Shown here: piece by piece, positions 46,421 through 55,241 of the stretch
Layout: each line of letters starts with the position of its first letter
How positions within the stretch are numbered: position 1 is the first letter of the stretch
NCBI RefSeq assembly: GCF_003403315.2
Contig: NZ_CP048407.1
Span: 1,240,001-1,304,000 of the forward strand
Length of the DNA stretch: 64,000 nt
DNA from: Thermaerobacter sp. PB12/4term
GTDB taxonomy: Bacteria > Bacillota > Sulfobacillia > Thermaerobacterales > Thermaerobacteraceae
Direction of reading: 5' to 3'
Translations under genes and position numbers: made by a program
Notes under the pieces: generated by a model
Told to the model about the DNA's origin: nothing
Database searches by the model: none
Seen by the model: the letters and a program-made list of their open reading frames with translations, nothing else

Positions 46421-47221
46421 TTGCCGCAGGGCCGCTCGCCGGCTCCGCCAGCCCGTGTCCGTCTGGAGGTGGCGGCCATCGACAGGAACCGGCAGTCCGT
46501 GCCGGCGGAGGGGACGAACGCGGCCGCCCGGCGGCCGGTCGCGGCCGCTCGTGCGGACCGCGGGCCCCGGCCCATGCCGGCCCGCACCGCGGCCGGTGGG
46601 GACGGCGAAGACCACTGGCGGCTGTTCATCGCCGTGCCCGTGACGGGCCCGGTGGCCGGGGCGCTGCAGGCCTGGATGGCCGCGGCCCGCCGCCAGCGGC
46701 CCGGGCTCAAGTGGGTCCGTCCCGGGGACCTGCACATCACCTTGCGGTTTCTGGGGAACCGCCCCGTGGCCAGCATTCCCTCCCTGGTGGCAGCCGGGGC
46801 GAAGGCGGCGCGGGAGGCGGCCCCGCTGGACGTGGAGGTGCGAGGGGTCGGCGGCTTTCCCGCTGCCGGCCGGGCCCGCACGTTGTGGGCCGGAGTGGGC
46901 GAGGGAGCCGCCGGGCTGGCCGCCCTGGCGGCCAGCCTGGAGACGCAGCTGCTGGCGGTGGCGCCCGACCTGGATCCGGTGCACCAGCCCTTCCAGGCCC
47001 ACATCACCCTGGCCCGGGTCCGTGGCGGCTGGATCGACCTCGACCGCTGGCCCCATGCCGTGGCGGTGCGGGAACAGGACTGGGGCCGGCTTCCCGTGCG
47101 GGCCATGGTCCTGTTCCGCAGCCAGTTGCATCCTGGCGGGCCGGTGTACACGCCGCTGCACCGCTGGCCCCTGGGGGAGGCGGCGGCCGCCGGCCTTGAC
47201 GAGCCCCCTGCCCCACGGTAA
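46421..47221 (+). CDS. thpR: RNA 2',3'-cyclic phosphodiesterase (2'-5' RNA ligase family)
   Basis: A 2H phosphoesterase of the ThpR family. The two HxT motifs are HITLRFLGN (His105) and HITLARVRG (His194). Proteins of this family hydrolyse 2',3'-cyclic phosphates on RNA ends. TTG 46421 has the best ribosome site (GGGGAGGTG, 46405-46413) and gives 266 aa, with an atypical N-terminal extension of about 50 residues; ATG 46574 gives the usual size (215 aa) but has no ribosome site. Gene order thpR-recA differs from Bacillus, where cinA-recA are adjacent. Confidence 0.88.
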   Translation: MPQGRSPAPPARVRLEVAAIDRNRQSVPAEGTNAAARRPVAAARADRGPRPMPARTAAGGDGEDHWRLFIAVPVTGPVAGALQAWMAAARRQRPGLKWVRPGDLHITLRFLGNRPVASIPSLVAAGAKAAREAAPLDVEVRGVGGFPAAGRARTLWAGVGEGAAGLAALAASLETQLLAVAPDLDPVHQPFQAHITLARVRGGWIDLDRWPHAVAVREQDWGRLPVRAMVLFRSQLHPGGPVYTPLHRWPLGEAAAAGLDEPPAPR

Positions 47222-47303
47222 GGTAGAAACTGGAAATCCGTGGCGGGATTCGGCAGGCCGTTACCTGCGGGCACGGGTGCGGCCGGAGACGGAGGCGACG
47301 CCC

Positions 47304-48326
47304 ATGATCGAGCGGGAGCGGGCCCTGGAGATGGCCCTCAACCAGATCGAGAAGCAGTTCGGCAAGGGCTCCATCATGCGCATGGGGGAAGCCTCGGCGC
47401 GCCTGAACGTCGAGGTCATCCCGACAGGCTCCCTGGCTCTTGACATCGCCCTGGGGGTTGGCGGCATGCCCCGGGGCCGGATCATCGAGATCTTCGGGCC
47501 GGAGGCGTCGGGCAAGACCACCGTGGCCCTCCACGTGGTGGCGTCCGCCCAGCGGTCCGGAGGGGTGGCCGCGTTCATCGACGCCGAGCATGCCCTGGAT
47601 CCGGTCTATGCGGAAAATCTCGGGGTCGACATCAACAACCTGCTGATCTCCCAGCCGGACACCGGCGAACAGGCCCTGGAGATCGCCGAAGCCCTGGTGC
47701 GCAGCGGCGCGGTGGACGTGATCGTCATCGACTCGGTGGCCGCCCTGGTGCCCCGGGCGGAGATCGAAGGGGAGATGGGCGACGCCCACGTGGGCCTCCA
47801 GGCCCGGCTCATGTCCCAGGCCCTGCGCAAGCTCACCGGAGCCATCGCCAAGTCCAGGACCTGCCTGATCTTCATCAACCAGATCCGGGAGAAGGTGGGG
47901 GTGATGTTCGGCAATCCCGAGGTGACGCCCGGCGGGCGGGCGCTGAAGTTCTACGCCTCGGTTAGGCTGGATGTGCGCCGGGTGGAGACGCTCAAGCAGG
48001 GCGGCGAGATGATCGGTATTCGCGCCCGGGCCAAGGTGGTGAAGAACAAGGTCGCCCCGCCCTTCCGCCAGGCGGAGTTCGACCTGCTCTACGGCAAGGG
48101 CATCTCCCGGGAGGGCGACCTGCTGGACATCGCCACCCAGCACGGCATCATCGAGAAGGCGGGCGCCTGGTATTCCTACGGGGACACCCGCATCGGCCAG
48201 GGCCGGGAGAACGCGCGGGAGTACCTGGTGCAGCACCCCGAGGTGGCCGATGCCATCGAACGGCGGCTACGGGAGCTGCTGAGCCTGGGTGGCATCCGGG
48301 CCGCCACGGCCAACGAGGACGAGTGA
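47304..48326 (+). CDS. recA: Recombinase RecA
   Basis: A 340-aa RecA, which forms the DNA strand-exchange filament and triggers LexA cleavage. Walker A GPEASGKT is at residues 65-72; [37 protein letters not shown] holds Walker B and the ATP-sensing region, and [16 protein letters not shown] with [13 protein letters not shown] carries DNA-binding loop L2. ATG 47304 follows GGAGACGGAGGCGAC. No canonical Gram-positive SOS box (CGAACNNNNGTTCG) was found in the 82 bases upstream. recX follows 67 bases downstream. Confidence 0.98.
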   Translation: MIERERALEMALNQIEKQFGKGSIMRMGEASARLNVEVIPTGSLALDIALGVGGMPRGRIIEIFGPEASGKTTVALHVVASAQRSGGVAAFIDAEHALDPVYAENLGVDINNLLISQPDTGEQALEIAEALVRSGAVDVIVIDSVAALVPRAEIEGEMGDAHVGLQARLMSQALRKLTGAIAKSRTCLIFINQIREKVGVMFGNPEVTPGGRALKFYASVRLDVRRVETLKQGGEMIGIRARAKVVKNKVAPPFRQAEFDLLYGKGISREGDLLDIATQHGIIEKAGAWYSYGDTRIGQGRENAREYLVQHPEVADAIERRLRELLSLGGIRAATANEDE

Positions 48327-48393
48327 AGGCACCTGGGAGGAGGGCCTTACGGCGGGCGGCCTCGCAGGCGCCCGGCAAGGAGGAGGGACCGCA

Positions 48394-49083
48394 TTGGCCG
48401 GCGCGAGACCGGTATCCGGGGGCGCGGGGGAGGCCGGAGACGAGCCGGCCGGGAGCGCCGGAGCGGGCGGGGCCGCCAGGTGGGACCGGCCGGCGGGGGG
48501 CGCCGGCGCTGGCGGCGGCGAGGGACTGGGCCTGGACCAGGCCCTCGCCCTGGCCTTGCGCTGGTTGGGCTTGCGGGCGCGTACGGCCAGGGAGATCGCC
48601 CGGCGGCTGCAGGAACGGGGTTTCCCGGAGCCGGTGGTGGCGGCTGCTCTGGATCGCCTGCGGGGTTGGGGCTACATCGATGACCGGCAGCTAGCCCGGG
48701 ACCAGGTGGAAGGGGCGCAGGTTCGACATATCGGACCCCTCCGCCTGCGGGCCGAGCTTCTGCGCCGCGGGATCGCGCCGCCCCTGGCCGACCAGGTCCT
48801 GGCCGAAGGATGGCCGGAAGGGGCCGAGCTGGAACAGGCGCGCCAGCTGGCCCGCCGCCGCTGGGCGCAACTTGAGGGGAGCCTGGCCCGCCGCCAGGGC
48901 GCGGAGGCCAGCCTGCAGGCCAGGGACCGGCCCGGTAGCGACGCGCGCCGGCGGGCCGCGGGGCGGCTGTACCGGTACCTTCTGGGCCGGGGGTTTCATG
49001 CCCAGGTGGCGGAGAGGGTGGTGCGCGAGCTCTTAGGTGACCTTCAGGACGGGGCGGGCGGGAGGGCCGGCGCCGATCCCTGA
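48394..49083 (+). CDS. recX: RecX regulatory protein
   Basis: A 229-aa modulator of RecA filaments. The RecX helical repeats are clear: ALRWLGLRARTAREIARRLQERGF, AALDRLRGWGYIDDRQLARDQVE, LRLRAELLRRGIAPPLADQVL and a last repeat ending LYRYLLGRGFHAQVAERVVREL. TTG 48394 follows AAGGAGGAGGG (48378-48388). The first 45 residues are Gly/Ala-rich and not part of the fold. Adjacent to recA, the usual arrangement. Confidence 0.93.
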   Translation: MAGARPVSGGAGEAGDEPAGSAGAGGAARWDRPAGGAGAGGGEGLGLDQALALALRWLGLRARTAREIARRLQERGFPEPVVAAALDRLRGWGYIDDRQLARDQVEGAQVRHIGPLRLRAELLRRGIAPPLADQVLAEGWPEGAELEQARQLARRRWAQLEGSLARRQGAEASLQARDRPGSDARRRAAGRLYRYLLGRGFHAQVAERVVRELLGDLQDGAGGRAGADP

Positions 49084-49170
49084 CGCGGGCGCCCGGGAGC
49101 AGCGGCCCGGAGGCGGGCCCGGTGGCCGGTGGCCGGACGGCCACCGGTGCAGTGCTGGATGGGGGGCGAT

Positions 49171-49199
49171 CCGCGCGGCCTGCCGCTCGGGTCTTTTTT
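49171..49199 (+). terminator. Weak rho-independent terminator after recX
   Basis: CCG-C-GCGGC pairs with GCCGC-T-CGG (49171-49190, one mismatch, tight loop), followed by GTC and six T (49194-49199). This T-run stands out in GC-rich DNA. It lies 88 bases after the recX stop. Confidence 0.5.
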
Positions 49200-49308
49200 A
49201 TCAGCTCCTGCAGCGAGCCCGCCTGGCCCCCGGCCGCCGGCTGCGGAGGGGACGGCCGGTGGCACCCGCCCGGTCAGGGAGCGGCAGGGAGGCCTGGCCG
49301 CGGTTCCC

Positions 49309-49338
49309 TTGACATGGCTTTCCCGCAGCCCCTAGAAT
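49309..49338 (+). promoter_or_regulatory. Sigma-A promoter for the rny leader
   Basis: TTGACA (49309-49314, perfect -35), an 18-base spacer and TAGAAT (49333-49338, one mismatch). It is the best two-box promoter in the window. Transcription should start near 49345, about 255 bases before rny. A second, weaker pair (TTGACG 49382-49387, TGAAAT 49405-49410) lies downstream. Confidence 0.85.
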
Positions 49339-49340
49339 GA

Positions 49341-49532
49341 ATTATCGGGATGACTCGAAAACGCGACCACGCATCCGCCTTTTGACGAAAATCGGCGATA
49401 ATCATGAAATATGTCCGAAACCTGGGCGTAACAACGAACGGATTGCCGGTCCCCGTCCCGGCCCCCACGGGGTTCGGGGCGTGCGTCGGAGTGGTCAGCG
49501 CGCCGAGCCGGGTCCCCGAACTCGGCTTTTTT
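49341..49532 (+). ncRNA. Structured leader / candidate attenuator RNA upstream of rny
   Basis: Between the promoter and rny lies an RNA of about 190 bases ending in an intrinsic terminator. The first 70 bases are unusually AT-rich and hold nested complementarities: ATTATCG (49341-49347) with CGATAAT (49396-49402), and GGATG (49348-49352) with CATCC (49372-49376). Further on, CCCCGT (49451-49456) can pair with ACGGGG (49467-49472). An alternative 10-bp helix joins 49470-49479 to 49514-49523, which overlaps the 3' arm of the terminator. This is the layout of an attenuator with terminator and antiterminator. I recognise no known riboswitch class or leader-peptide signature. Confidence 0.55.
49502..49532 (+). 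terminator. Intrinsic terminator inside the rny leader
   Basis: GCCGAG (49502-49507) pairs with CTCGGC (49521-49526), followed immediately by six T and then GTT. It stands 68 bases before the rny start and after its promoter, so it would reduce readthrough into rny. Confidence 0.8.
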
Positions 49533-49599
49533 GTTACAGGGACCCCAGCGGCGGCGGGGACCGGGGGACTGCTGGTCGTGGCCCGAGGGAGTGAAAGGG

Positions 49600-51144
49600 A
49601 TGGTGTCGACAGCCATCGTCGTCCTGATCGTGCTCGTCACCGTTGTCATCGCCGGGGCGGCGGGCTACGTGATCCGGAAGCTGGTGGCCGAAAGCCGGAT
49701 CGGGTCTGCCGAGGCTCTGGCCCGACAGCTGGTGGAGGAAGGGCGTAAGGAAGGCGAGGCGCGCAAGCGCGAGGCCCTGCTGGAGGCGAAGGAAGAGGTC
49801 CACAGGCTGCGGACCGACTTCGAGCGCGAAACCCGGGAGCGGCGCCAGGAACTGCAGCAGCTGGAGCGCCGCCTCCTCCAGCGGGAGGAGGCGCTGGACC
49901 GCCGGGCCCGGCAGCTGGACGAGCGGGAAGAGCTCATGCGGGCCCGGGAGCGGGACCTGGACCGGGCGGAGGAGCTGGTGGAAGAGCTCCGCTTGCGCCA
50001 GATGACGGAGCTGGAGCGCATCGCCGGGCTGAGCCGGGAGGAGGCGCGGGAGTACCTGCTGGCTCAGGTCCAGCAGGAAATGCGCCATGACCTGGCCGTG
50101 ATGATCCGCGAGATGGAGGAAGAAGCCCGGGCGGAAGCCGACCGGCGGGCCCGGGAGATCATCGCCACCGCCGTCCAGCGCCTGGCGGCGGAGTACGTGC
50201 CGGAGCTGACCGTCTCGGTGGTGGAGCTGCCGGGAGATGAGATGAAGGGGCGGATCATCGGCCGGGAGGGCCGCAACATCCGCCACTTTGAGGCACTGAC
50301 CGGCGTCGACCTGATCATCGACGACACGCCGGAAGCCGTGGTGATCTCCTGCTTCGACCCCATCCGGCGGGAGATCGCACGGATGACCCTGGAGAAGCTC
50401 ATCGCCGACGGCCGCATCCACCCCGCCAAGATCGAGGAGATGTACGCCAAGGCCGTGCAGGAGATGGACCAGCGCATCCAGGAGGAAGGCGAGCGCGCCT
50501 GTTACGAGGTGGGCGTGCACAACCTGCACCCCGAGCTGGTCAAGCTCCTCGGGCGGCTGGCCTTTCGCACCAGCTACGGCCAGAACATCCTGCAGCACTC
50601 CATCGAGGTGGCTCACCTGTGCGGCCTGATGGCGTATGAACTGGGGGCCGACGTCAACGTGGCCCGGCGCGCCGGCTTGCTGCACGACATCGGCAAGGCC
50701 CTGGACCACGAGATGGAGGGCACCCACCTGACCATTGGCATGGAGATCCTGCAGAAGTATCATGAGTCCGAAGAGGTCATCCATGCCATGTCCTGCCATC
50801 ACGGCGACTTCGAGCCCAGGACCATCGAGGCCGTGATCGTGACGGCGGCCGACGCCCTGTCGGCGGCCCGGCCGGGTGCCCGGCGGGAAACCCTGGAGGC
50901 TTACATCCGGCGGTTGCGGCAGCTGGAGGAGATCGCCAGCAGCTTCGAAGGCGTCGCCAAGGCCTACGCCATCCAGGCCGGGCGCGAGGTCCGGATCATG
51001 GTCCACCCGGACAAGGTGGATGACGCCGAGGCCTACCTGCTGGCGCGGCAGATCGCCAAGCGGATCGAGCAGGAGCTGCAGTACCCGGGCCAGATCAAGG
51101 TGACGCTGATCCGGGAGACGAGGGTGACGGAGTACGCGCGTTGA
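49600..51144 (+). CDS. rny: Ribonuclease Y
   Basis: A 514-aa membrane-bound endoribonuclease that starts mRNA decay (520 aa in Bacillus). One N-terminal membrane helix (about 4-24) is followed by a long coiled coil (about 30-190) that forms the dimer, a KH domain with [15 protein letters not shown] (about 217-231), and an HD domain with His362-Asp363 in [20 protein letters not shown] 49600 lies 9 bases after GAGGGA. ymdB follows, as in Bacillus. Expression is probably controlled by the leader terminator upstream. Confidence 0.97.
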   Translation: MVSTAIVVLIVLVTVVIAGAAGYVIRKLVAESRIGSAEALARQLVEEGRKEGEARKREALLEAKEEVHRLRTDFERETRERRQELQQLERRLLQREEALDRRARQLDEREELMRARERDLDRAEELVEELRLRQMTELERIAGLSREEAREYLLAQVQQEMRHDLAVMIREMEEEARAEADRRAREIIATAVQRLAAEYVPELTVSVVELPGDEMKGRIIGREGRNIRHFEALTGVDLIIDDTPEAVVISCFDPIRREIARMTLEKLIADGRIHPAKIEEMYAKAVQEMDQRIQEEGERACYEVGVHNLHPELVKLLGRLAFRTSYGQNILQHSIEVAHLCGLMAYELGADVNVARRAGLLHDIGKALDHEMEGTHLTIGMEILQKYHESEEVIHAMSCHHGDFEPRTIEAVIVTAADALSAARPGARRETLEAYIRRLRQLEEIASSFEGVAKAYAIQAGREVRIMVHPDKVDDAEAYLLARQIAKRIEQELQYPGQIKVTLIRETRVTEYAR

Positions 51145-51150
51145 GGCGAG

Positions 51151-51189
51151 GCGGCCCAAAGGGCGGCCGGGGGCCGCCCTTTGGGCCGC
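51151..51189. terminator. 18-bp perfect hairpin after rny
   Basis: GCGGCCCAAAGGGCGGCC (51151-51168) pairs perfectly with its complement (51172-51189) around GGG, 6 bases after the rny stop. No T-run follows. Confidence 0.75.
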
Positions 51190-51211
51190 GCAGGCAGCCG
51201 GGGTGTGACAG

Positions 51212-51264
51212 GGCGCGCCGAAACGGCGGGCGGGGGCCCGCCGTTTCGGCGCGCCGCGGCTTTT
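51212..51264 (+). terminator. 20-bp perfect hairpin with short T-run before ymdB
   Basis: A 20-base arm (51212-51231) pairs perfectly with 51236-51255 around GGGG. It is followed by GCGGC and TTTT (51261-51264), and ends 31 bases before the ymdB start. Confidence 0.75.
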
Positions 51265-51294
51265 CAACCCAGAGCCAGGATAGGGGGCACGGGC

Positions 51295-52083
51295 GTGCGG
51301 CTACTGTTCATCGGCGATGTGGTGGGCCGGGCGGGGCGGCGCATGCTGCGGGACCACCTGGAGACCCTGATCGAACAGCATGCCATCGAGCTGACGGTGG
51401 TCAACGGCGAGAATGCCGCCGGCGGGTGGGGCCTGACCCCGGACACCGCCGAGGAGATCTTCGCCGCGGGGGCCGACGTCATCACCCTGGGCAATCACTG
51501 GGCCGATCGCAAGGAGATCCTGCCCTACCTGGACCGCCACCCGCGGGTGCTGCGCCCACTGAACTGGCCCGGTCGCCCGCCGGGCCGGGGGATGGCCGTG
51601 GTGGAGGGGCGCAGCGGCTGCCCGGTGGCGGTGGTTTGCCTCATGGGCCGGGTCTTCGCCGACAGCCTGCTGGACGACCCCTTCGCCGCGGCCGACCAGG
51701 CGCTGGCCGAGCTGGCCGGCCAGGCCACGGCCATCCTGGTGGACTTCCACGGCGACGCCACGTCGGAGAAGCAGGCCATGGCCTGGTACCTGGACGGGCG
51801 AGTCTCGGCGGTGCTGGGCACCCACACCCACACGGCCACGGCCGACGAGCGGGTGCTGCCGGGGGGCACGGCCGCCATCACCGACGTGGGGATGACGGGA
51901 CCCCGGGATTCCGTCATCGGCTTCCGGCCCGACCTGGTCATCCAGCGGTTGCGCACCCAGCTCCACGTGACCCTGGAGGTGGCGTCCGGGCCGCGCATGC
52001 TGTGCGGCGTCATCGTGGACGTGGACCGCGACACCGGCCGGGCTGTGGCCATCGAGCGCATCCGGCTGGAGGATTCCGGCTGA
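51295..52083 (+). CDS. ymdB: YmdB-family metallophosphoesterase
   Basis: A 262-aa phosphodiesterase of the TIGR00282/YmdB family; Bacillus YmdB hydrolyses cyclic nucleotides and directs biofilm versus motility choice. Metal-binding motifs in order: FIGDVVGRAGR, VVNGENAAGGWG, TLGNHWADR, VDFHGDATSEK and LGTHTHTATAD. GTG 51295 gives the family start (RLLFIGDVVG). It follows rny but is separated by two strong hairpins, so it may be expressed at a lower level than rny or independently. Confidence 0.95.
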   Translation: MRLLFIGDVVGRAGRRMLRDHLETLIEQHAIELTVVNGENAAGGWGLTPDTAEEIFAAGADVITLGNHWADRKEILPYLDRHPRVLRPLNWPGRPPGRGMAVVEGRSGCPVAVVCLMGRVFADSLLDDPFAAADQALAELAGQATAILVDFHGDATSEKQAMAWYLDGRVSAVLGTHTHTATADERVLPGGTAAITDVGMTGPRDSVIGFRPDLVIQRLRTQLHVTLEVASGPRMLCGVIVDVDRDTGRAVAIERIRLEDSG

Positions 52084-52377
52084 GGGCGCGGGCCGCCGCC
52101 GGTCCGCCTCCGGCCGGGCCGTTCCCCGGCCGCTGCCGCGGTACGGGCGCCGCCCCGGTAGGGGCCGCGGCCGCGGTGCCGGGGATGCACGGTGCGGCAG
52201 GATGGTGCCGGCCACGGCATGAGGCGTGCCCTGCGCACCGGCATGGTTGCGGAAGGAGGGGCCTGCCCGCTGGAGCGGGCCCCTGCCGCCCCCGGCCCGC
52301 CCCAGCCGGCCCTACCGGCCGAGGCGGATCCGGCCGCTTGCCTGCCGGTTCGACCCACCCATCAGGAGGCGAAAGCC

Positions 52378-53403
52378 ATGTCCTATACGCCCTACGGCCC
52401 CATTGTGGATGCCCATGTCGACACCGTCCTTGATCTGGCCGCCGGTCGCCGGCGGCTGGGCGAGCGTTCCTACCAGGGCCATGTGGACCTGCCCCGCCTG
52501 GAAGAGGCTGGCGTCGGCGTGCAGGTCTTCGCCCACTATATCGAACCCGTTTACAAGCCCCATGCCGCCCTGATCCGCTTCATGGAGCTTTACGACGTGT
52601 TCCTCCGGGAGGTGGCCCTCTACCCCGACCGGATCACCGTGGTGACCACCGTCGCAGAGCTGGATCGCGCCCTGGCGGCGGGGAAGGTGGCTGCCATCAT
52701 CGGCATCGAGGGGGGCGAGGCCCTGCAGGGCCGGCTGGGCATCCTGCGCCTGCTCCATCGCCTGGGGGTTCGGTTGATCGGCCTGACCTGGAACGAGCGC
52801 AACGACCTGGCCGACGGAGCCGGCGACGCCCGCAGCGGGGGCGGCCTTTCCCAGCTGGGGGAGCAGGTGGTGCGGGAGATGAACCGCCTGGGCATGGTGG
52901 TTGACGTGAGCCACCTCTCCGATGCCGGCTTCTACGATGTCCTGGCCGTATCAAGCCAACCCGTGGTGGCCTCCCACTCCAACTGCCGGGCCCTTTGCCC
53001 CCACCCGCGCAACCTGACCGACGACCAGATCCGCGCCCTGGCCGCCCGGGGGGGCGTCATGGGGATGAACTTCTTCGCCCGGTTCCTCCGGCCCGAGGGC
53101 CCCGCCACCATCGACGACGTGGTTCGACATATCGAACACATCGCCGCCCTGGTGGGCCCCGCCCACATCGGCCTGGGCTCGGATTTCGACGGCATCAGCG
53201 AGACACCCCAGGGGCTGGAGGACGTCACCCGCCTGCCACGGCTGGTCGAAGCGCTGCTGCGACGCAACTGGAAGGAAGAACACCTGCGCTGGATCCTGGG
53301 TGAGAATTTCCTCCGGGTCTTCCGCCAGGTGTGGTCGGCGGGTGAGCCGGCCTACCCGGTGCCGGAGGACCCGGCCGGCGGAGCCCGTGGAGGGGAACCT
53401 TGA
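52378..53403 (+). CDS. Membrane-dipeptidase family (M19) metallopeptidase
   Basis: A 341-aa M19 renal-dipeptidase-like enzyme. Zinc ligands are in VDAHVDTVLDL (His13, Asp15), GIEGGEAL (bridging Glu near residue 112), DVSHLSD and ASHSNCRALC; the conserved GLGSDFDGI is near the end. Bacterial members cleave dipeptides, including D-residue-containing ones. ATG 52378 follows AGGAGGCGAAAGCC. In the 294 bases upstream there is a GCCCGC/GCGGGC hairpin (52265-52280) but no promoter. The stop overlaps the aminopeptidase start region (TTGA). Confidence 0.92.
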   Translation: MSYTPYGPIVDAHVDTVLDLAAGRRRLGERSYQGHVDLPRLEEAGVGVQVFAHYIEPVYKPHAALIRFMELYDVFLREVALYPDRITVVTTVAELDRALAAGKVAAIIGIEGGEALQGRLGILRLLHRLGVRLIGLTWNERNDLADGAGDARSGGGLSQLGEQVVREMNRLGMVVDVSHLSDAGFYDVLAVSSQPVVASHSNCRALCPHPRNLTDDQIRALAARGGVMGMNFFARFLRPEGPATIDDVVRHIEHIAALVGPAHIGLGSDFDGISETPQGLEDVTRLPRLVEALLRRNWKEEHLRWILGENFLRVFRQVWSAGEPAYPVPEDPAGGARGGEP

Positions 53404-53420
53404 CCCGGGGAGGGGATGGC

Positions 53421-55241
53421 ATGACCTTGGGAGGGAATGGCATACGCATGCCGGAGGTCGCCTTTCGCGTGGTGCCGGTGACGGAGGTGGCCGCCGACGC
53501 CGTGGTGGTCAACCTGTTTGAGGGGGTCACGGTGCCGGGCGGCGCCACGGGGGCGGTGGATCAGGCGCTCCACGGCGCCATTCAGGAAGCCATCGCCGCC
53601 GGCGCCCTGCGCGGCCGGCTGGGGGAGGTGCTGGTGCTGCCCACCCTGGGCCGGCTTCCCGCCCGCTGGGTGGTGGTGGCGGGCCTGGGCCCGCGGGAGG
53701 AGTTCGGCCGCGTGGCAGCCCGGACGGCCTCTGCCACCGCGCTGCGGGCGGCGAAGAAGCACGGCTGCCGCTCGGTGGCCACCATTGCCCACGGTGCCGG
53801 CATCGGCGGGCTGGATCCGCAGCTGGCCGCCCTGGCCACGGTGGAGGGTGCCCTCCTGGGCCTGTACCGCTACCAGCCCGTAGGGCCGGTGGGGCGGCCC
53901 GGTGAGGGCGGTGAGGCAGCAGGAGGCGGCAGGGGCGCGGCAGGGCTGGGCGGTGCCCCGGCCCATGGAGGCAGCAGGGAAGGAGCCGCGGGGTCCTGGG
54001 CCGGATCCGCCGCCCGCCAGGCGGGGCCCGGCGCCCCGGCTGGGGCAGGCCTGGAGACAGCTCACGAAACGAGCCACGCCCTGGGCCTTCTGGGGGGTGC
54101 CGTCGACCCCACGGGGCGCCGCGGCGGCCGGCCCCTGGGACGGCGCGCCCGGGCCGGGGACGAAGGCGATGGGGCCGGCGTGGAGCGGATCTGGCTGGTC
54201 GACCGCAGCGGCGCGCAGCAGCAGGCGCTGGAGCGGGGCCTGCAGGAAGGGCGCATCCTCGCCGAAGCCGTCATCACCGCTCGCCAGCTGGGCAACCGGC
54301 CGGCCAACGACCTGACGCCGGCCCGGCTGGCCGAGGCGGCCGCGCGCCTGGAGGAGCTGCCCGGCGTGCAGGTGACCGTCCTGGACGAGGAGGAGCTGCG
54401 GCGGCGTGGCTTCGGGGCCATCCTGGCCGTGGGCCAGGGCAGTGCCCAGCCGCCGCGGCTCATTGCCATCGACTACGTGGGGCCGGGGCGGGATGGATCG
54501 GAACCGCCCGACGCCGCTTTCGTGGGCAAGGGCGTCACCTTCGACACGGGCGGCATCTCCCTCAAGCCCCGGGAAGGCATGGAGGACATGAAGTTCGACA
54601 TGATGGGCGCGGCGGCGGTCATCGCGGCGCTGGAGGCCGTGGCCCGGCTGGCCCTGCCCGCCCGGCTGCTGGGTGTGGTGGCCGCGGTGGAGAACATGCC
54701 CGGCGGCCGCGCCTTCAAGCCCGGTGACGTGATCACCACCTACGACGGCACCACCGTGGAGGTGAACAACACCGACGCGGAGGGGCGCCTGATCCTGGCC
54801 GATGCCCTGGCCTACGCCCGCGAGCGGGGTGCCCGGCGGCTGATCGACCTGGCGACCCTGACCGGCGCCATGGTCATCGCCCTGGGGCATCACGTGGCGG
54901 GCCTGTTTGCCAACGACGATGCCTGGGCAGCGCGGGTGCTGCGGGCCGCCGGCGCCGCCGGCGAGCCCCTGTGGCGGCTTCCCCTGGTGGCGTCCTATCG
55001 GGAGCGGCTGCGCAGCGAGTATGCCGACCTGCGCAACACCGGCGGCCGGCCCGCCGGGTCCATCACCGCGGCCCTGTTCCTCCAGACCTTTGCCGGCGAC
55101 ACGCCCTGGGCGCACCTGGACATCGCTGGGGTGGCCTGGTCCGACCGGGTCGAGGGCGATCACGGCAAGGGCGCCACGGGCTACGGCGTCCGCACCCTGG
55201 TGGAACTGGCCCGCAACCTGGCGGCGGGGGGACGGGCATGA
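53421..55241 (+). CDS. pepA: Cytosol (leucyl) aminopeptidase, M17
   Basis: A 606-aa two-metal aminopeptidase. The N-terminal macro-like domain (about 1-150) is separated from the catalytic domain by a 100-residue Gly/Ala-rich insert (about 155-252) absent in typical members. The catalytic domain shows FVGKGVTFDTGGISLKP, MKFDMMGAAAV and the signature NTDAEGRL (450-457). ATG 53421 follows GGGGAGGGG; ATG 53448 (MPEVAFRVV) and TTG 53400, which overlaps the dipeptidase stop, are alternatives. It forms a peptide-degradation pair with the dipeptidase upstream. Confidence 0.93.
   Translation: MTLGGNGIRMPEVAFRVVPVTEVAADAVVVNLFEGVTVPGGATGAVDQALHGAIQEAIAAGALRGRLGEVLVLPTLGRLPARWVVVAGLGPREEFGRVAARTASATALRAAKKHGCRSVATIAHGAGIGGLDPQLAALATVEGALLGLYRYQPVGPVGRPGEGGEAAGGGRGAAGLGGAPAHGGSREGAAGSWAGSAARQAGPGAPAGAGLETAHETSHALGLLGGAVDPTGRRGGRPLGRRARAGDEGDGAGVERIWLVDRSGAQQQALERGLQEGRILAEAVITARQLGNRPANDLTPARLAEAAARLEELPGVQVTVLDEEELRRRGFGAILAVGQGSAQPPRLIAIDYVGPGRDGSEPPDAAFVGKGVTFDTGGISLKPREGMEDMKFDMMGAAAVIAALEAVARLALPARLLGVVAAVENMPGGRAFKPGDVITTYDGTTVEVNNTDAEGRLILADALAYARERGARRLIDLATLTGAMVIALGHHVAGLFANDDAWAARVLRAAGAAGEPLWRLPLVASYRERLRSEYADLRNTGGRPAGSITAALFLQTFAGDTPWAHLDIAGVAWSDRVEGDHGKGATGYGVRTLVELARNLAAGGRA

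Noticed and set aside
48720-48733. GGTTCGACATATCG in recX, repeated exactly at 53121-53134 in the dipeptidase gene, as a possible SOS-type operator
   Set aside because: Both copies are inside coding sequence far from starts. A shared 14-mer in 64 kb is expected by chance, and it does not match the Gram-positive SOS box.
49404-49748. A 114-codon frame beginning in the rny leader as a possible leader peptide
   Set aside because: It has no ribosome site, runs through the terminator into the rny coding region, and shows no run of regulatory codons. A leader peptide should stop before the terminator.
52084-52377. A structured regulatory RNA before the dipeptidase gene
   Set aside because: The GCCCGC/GCGGGC hairpin (52265-52280) is short and of the kind expected by chance at this GC content. 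There is no promoter and no T-run.
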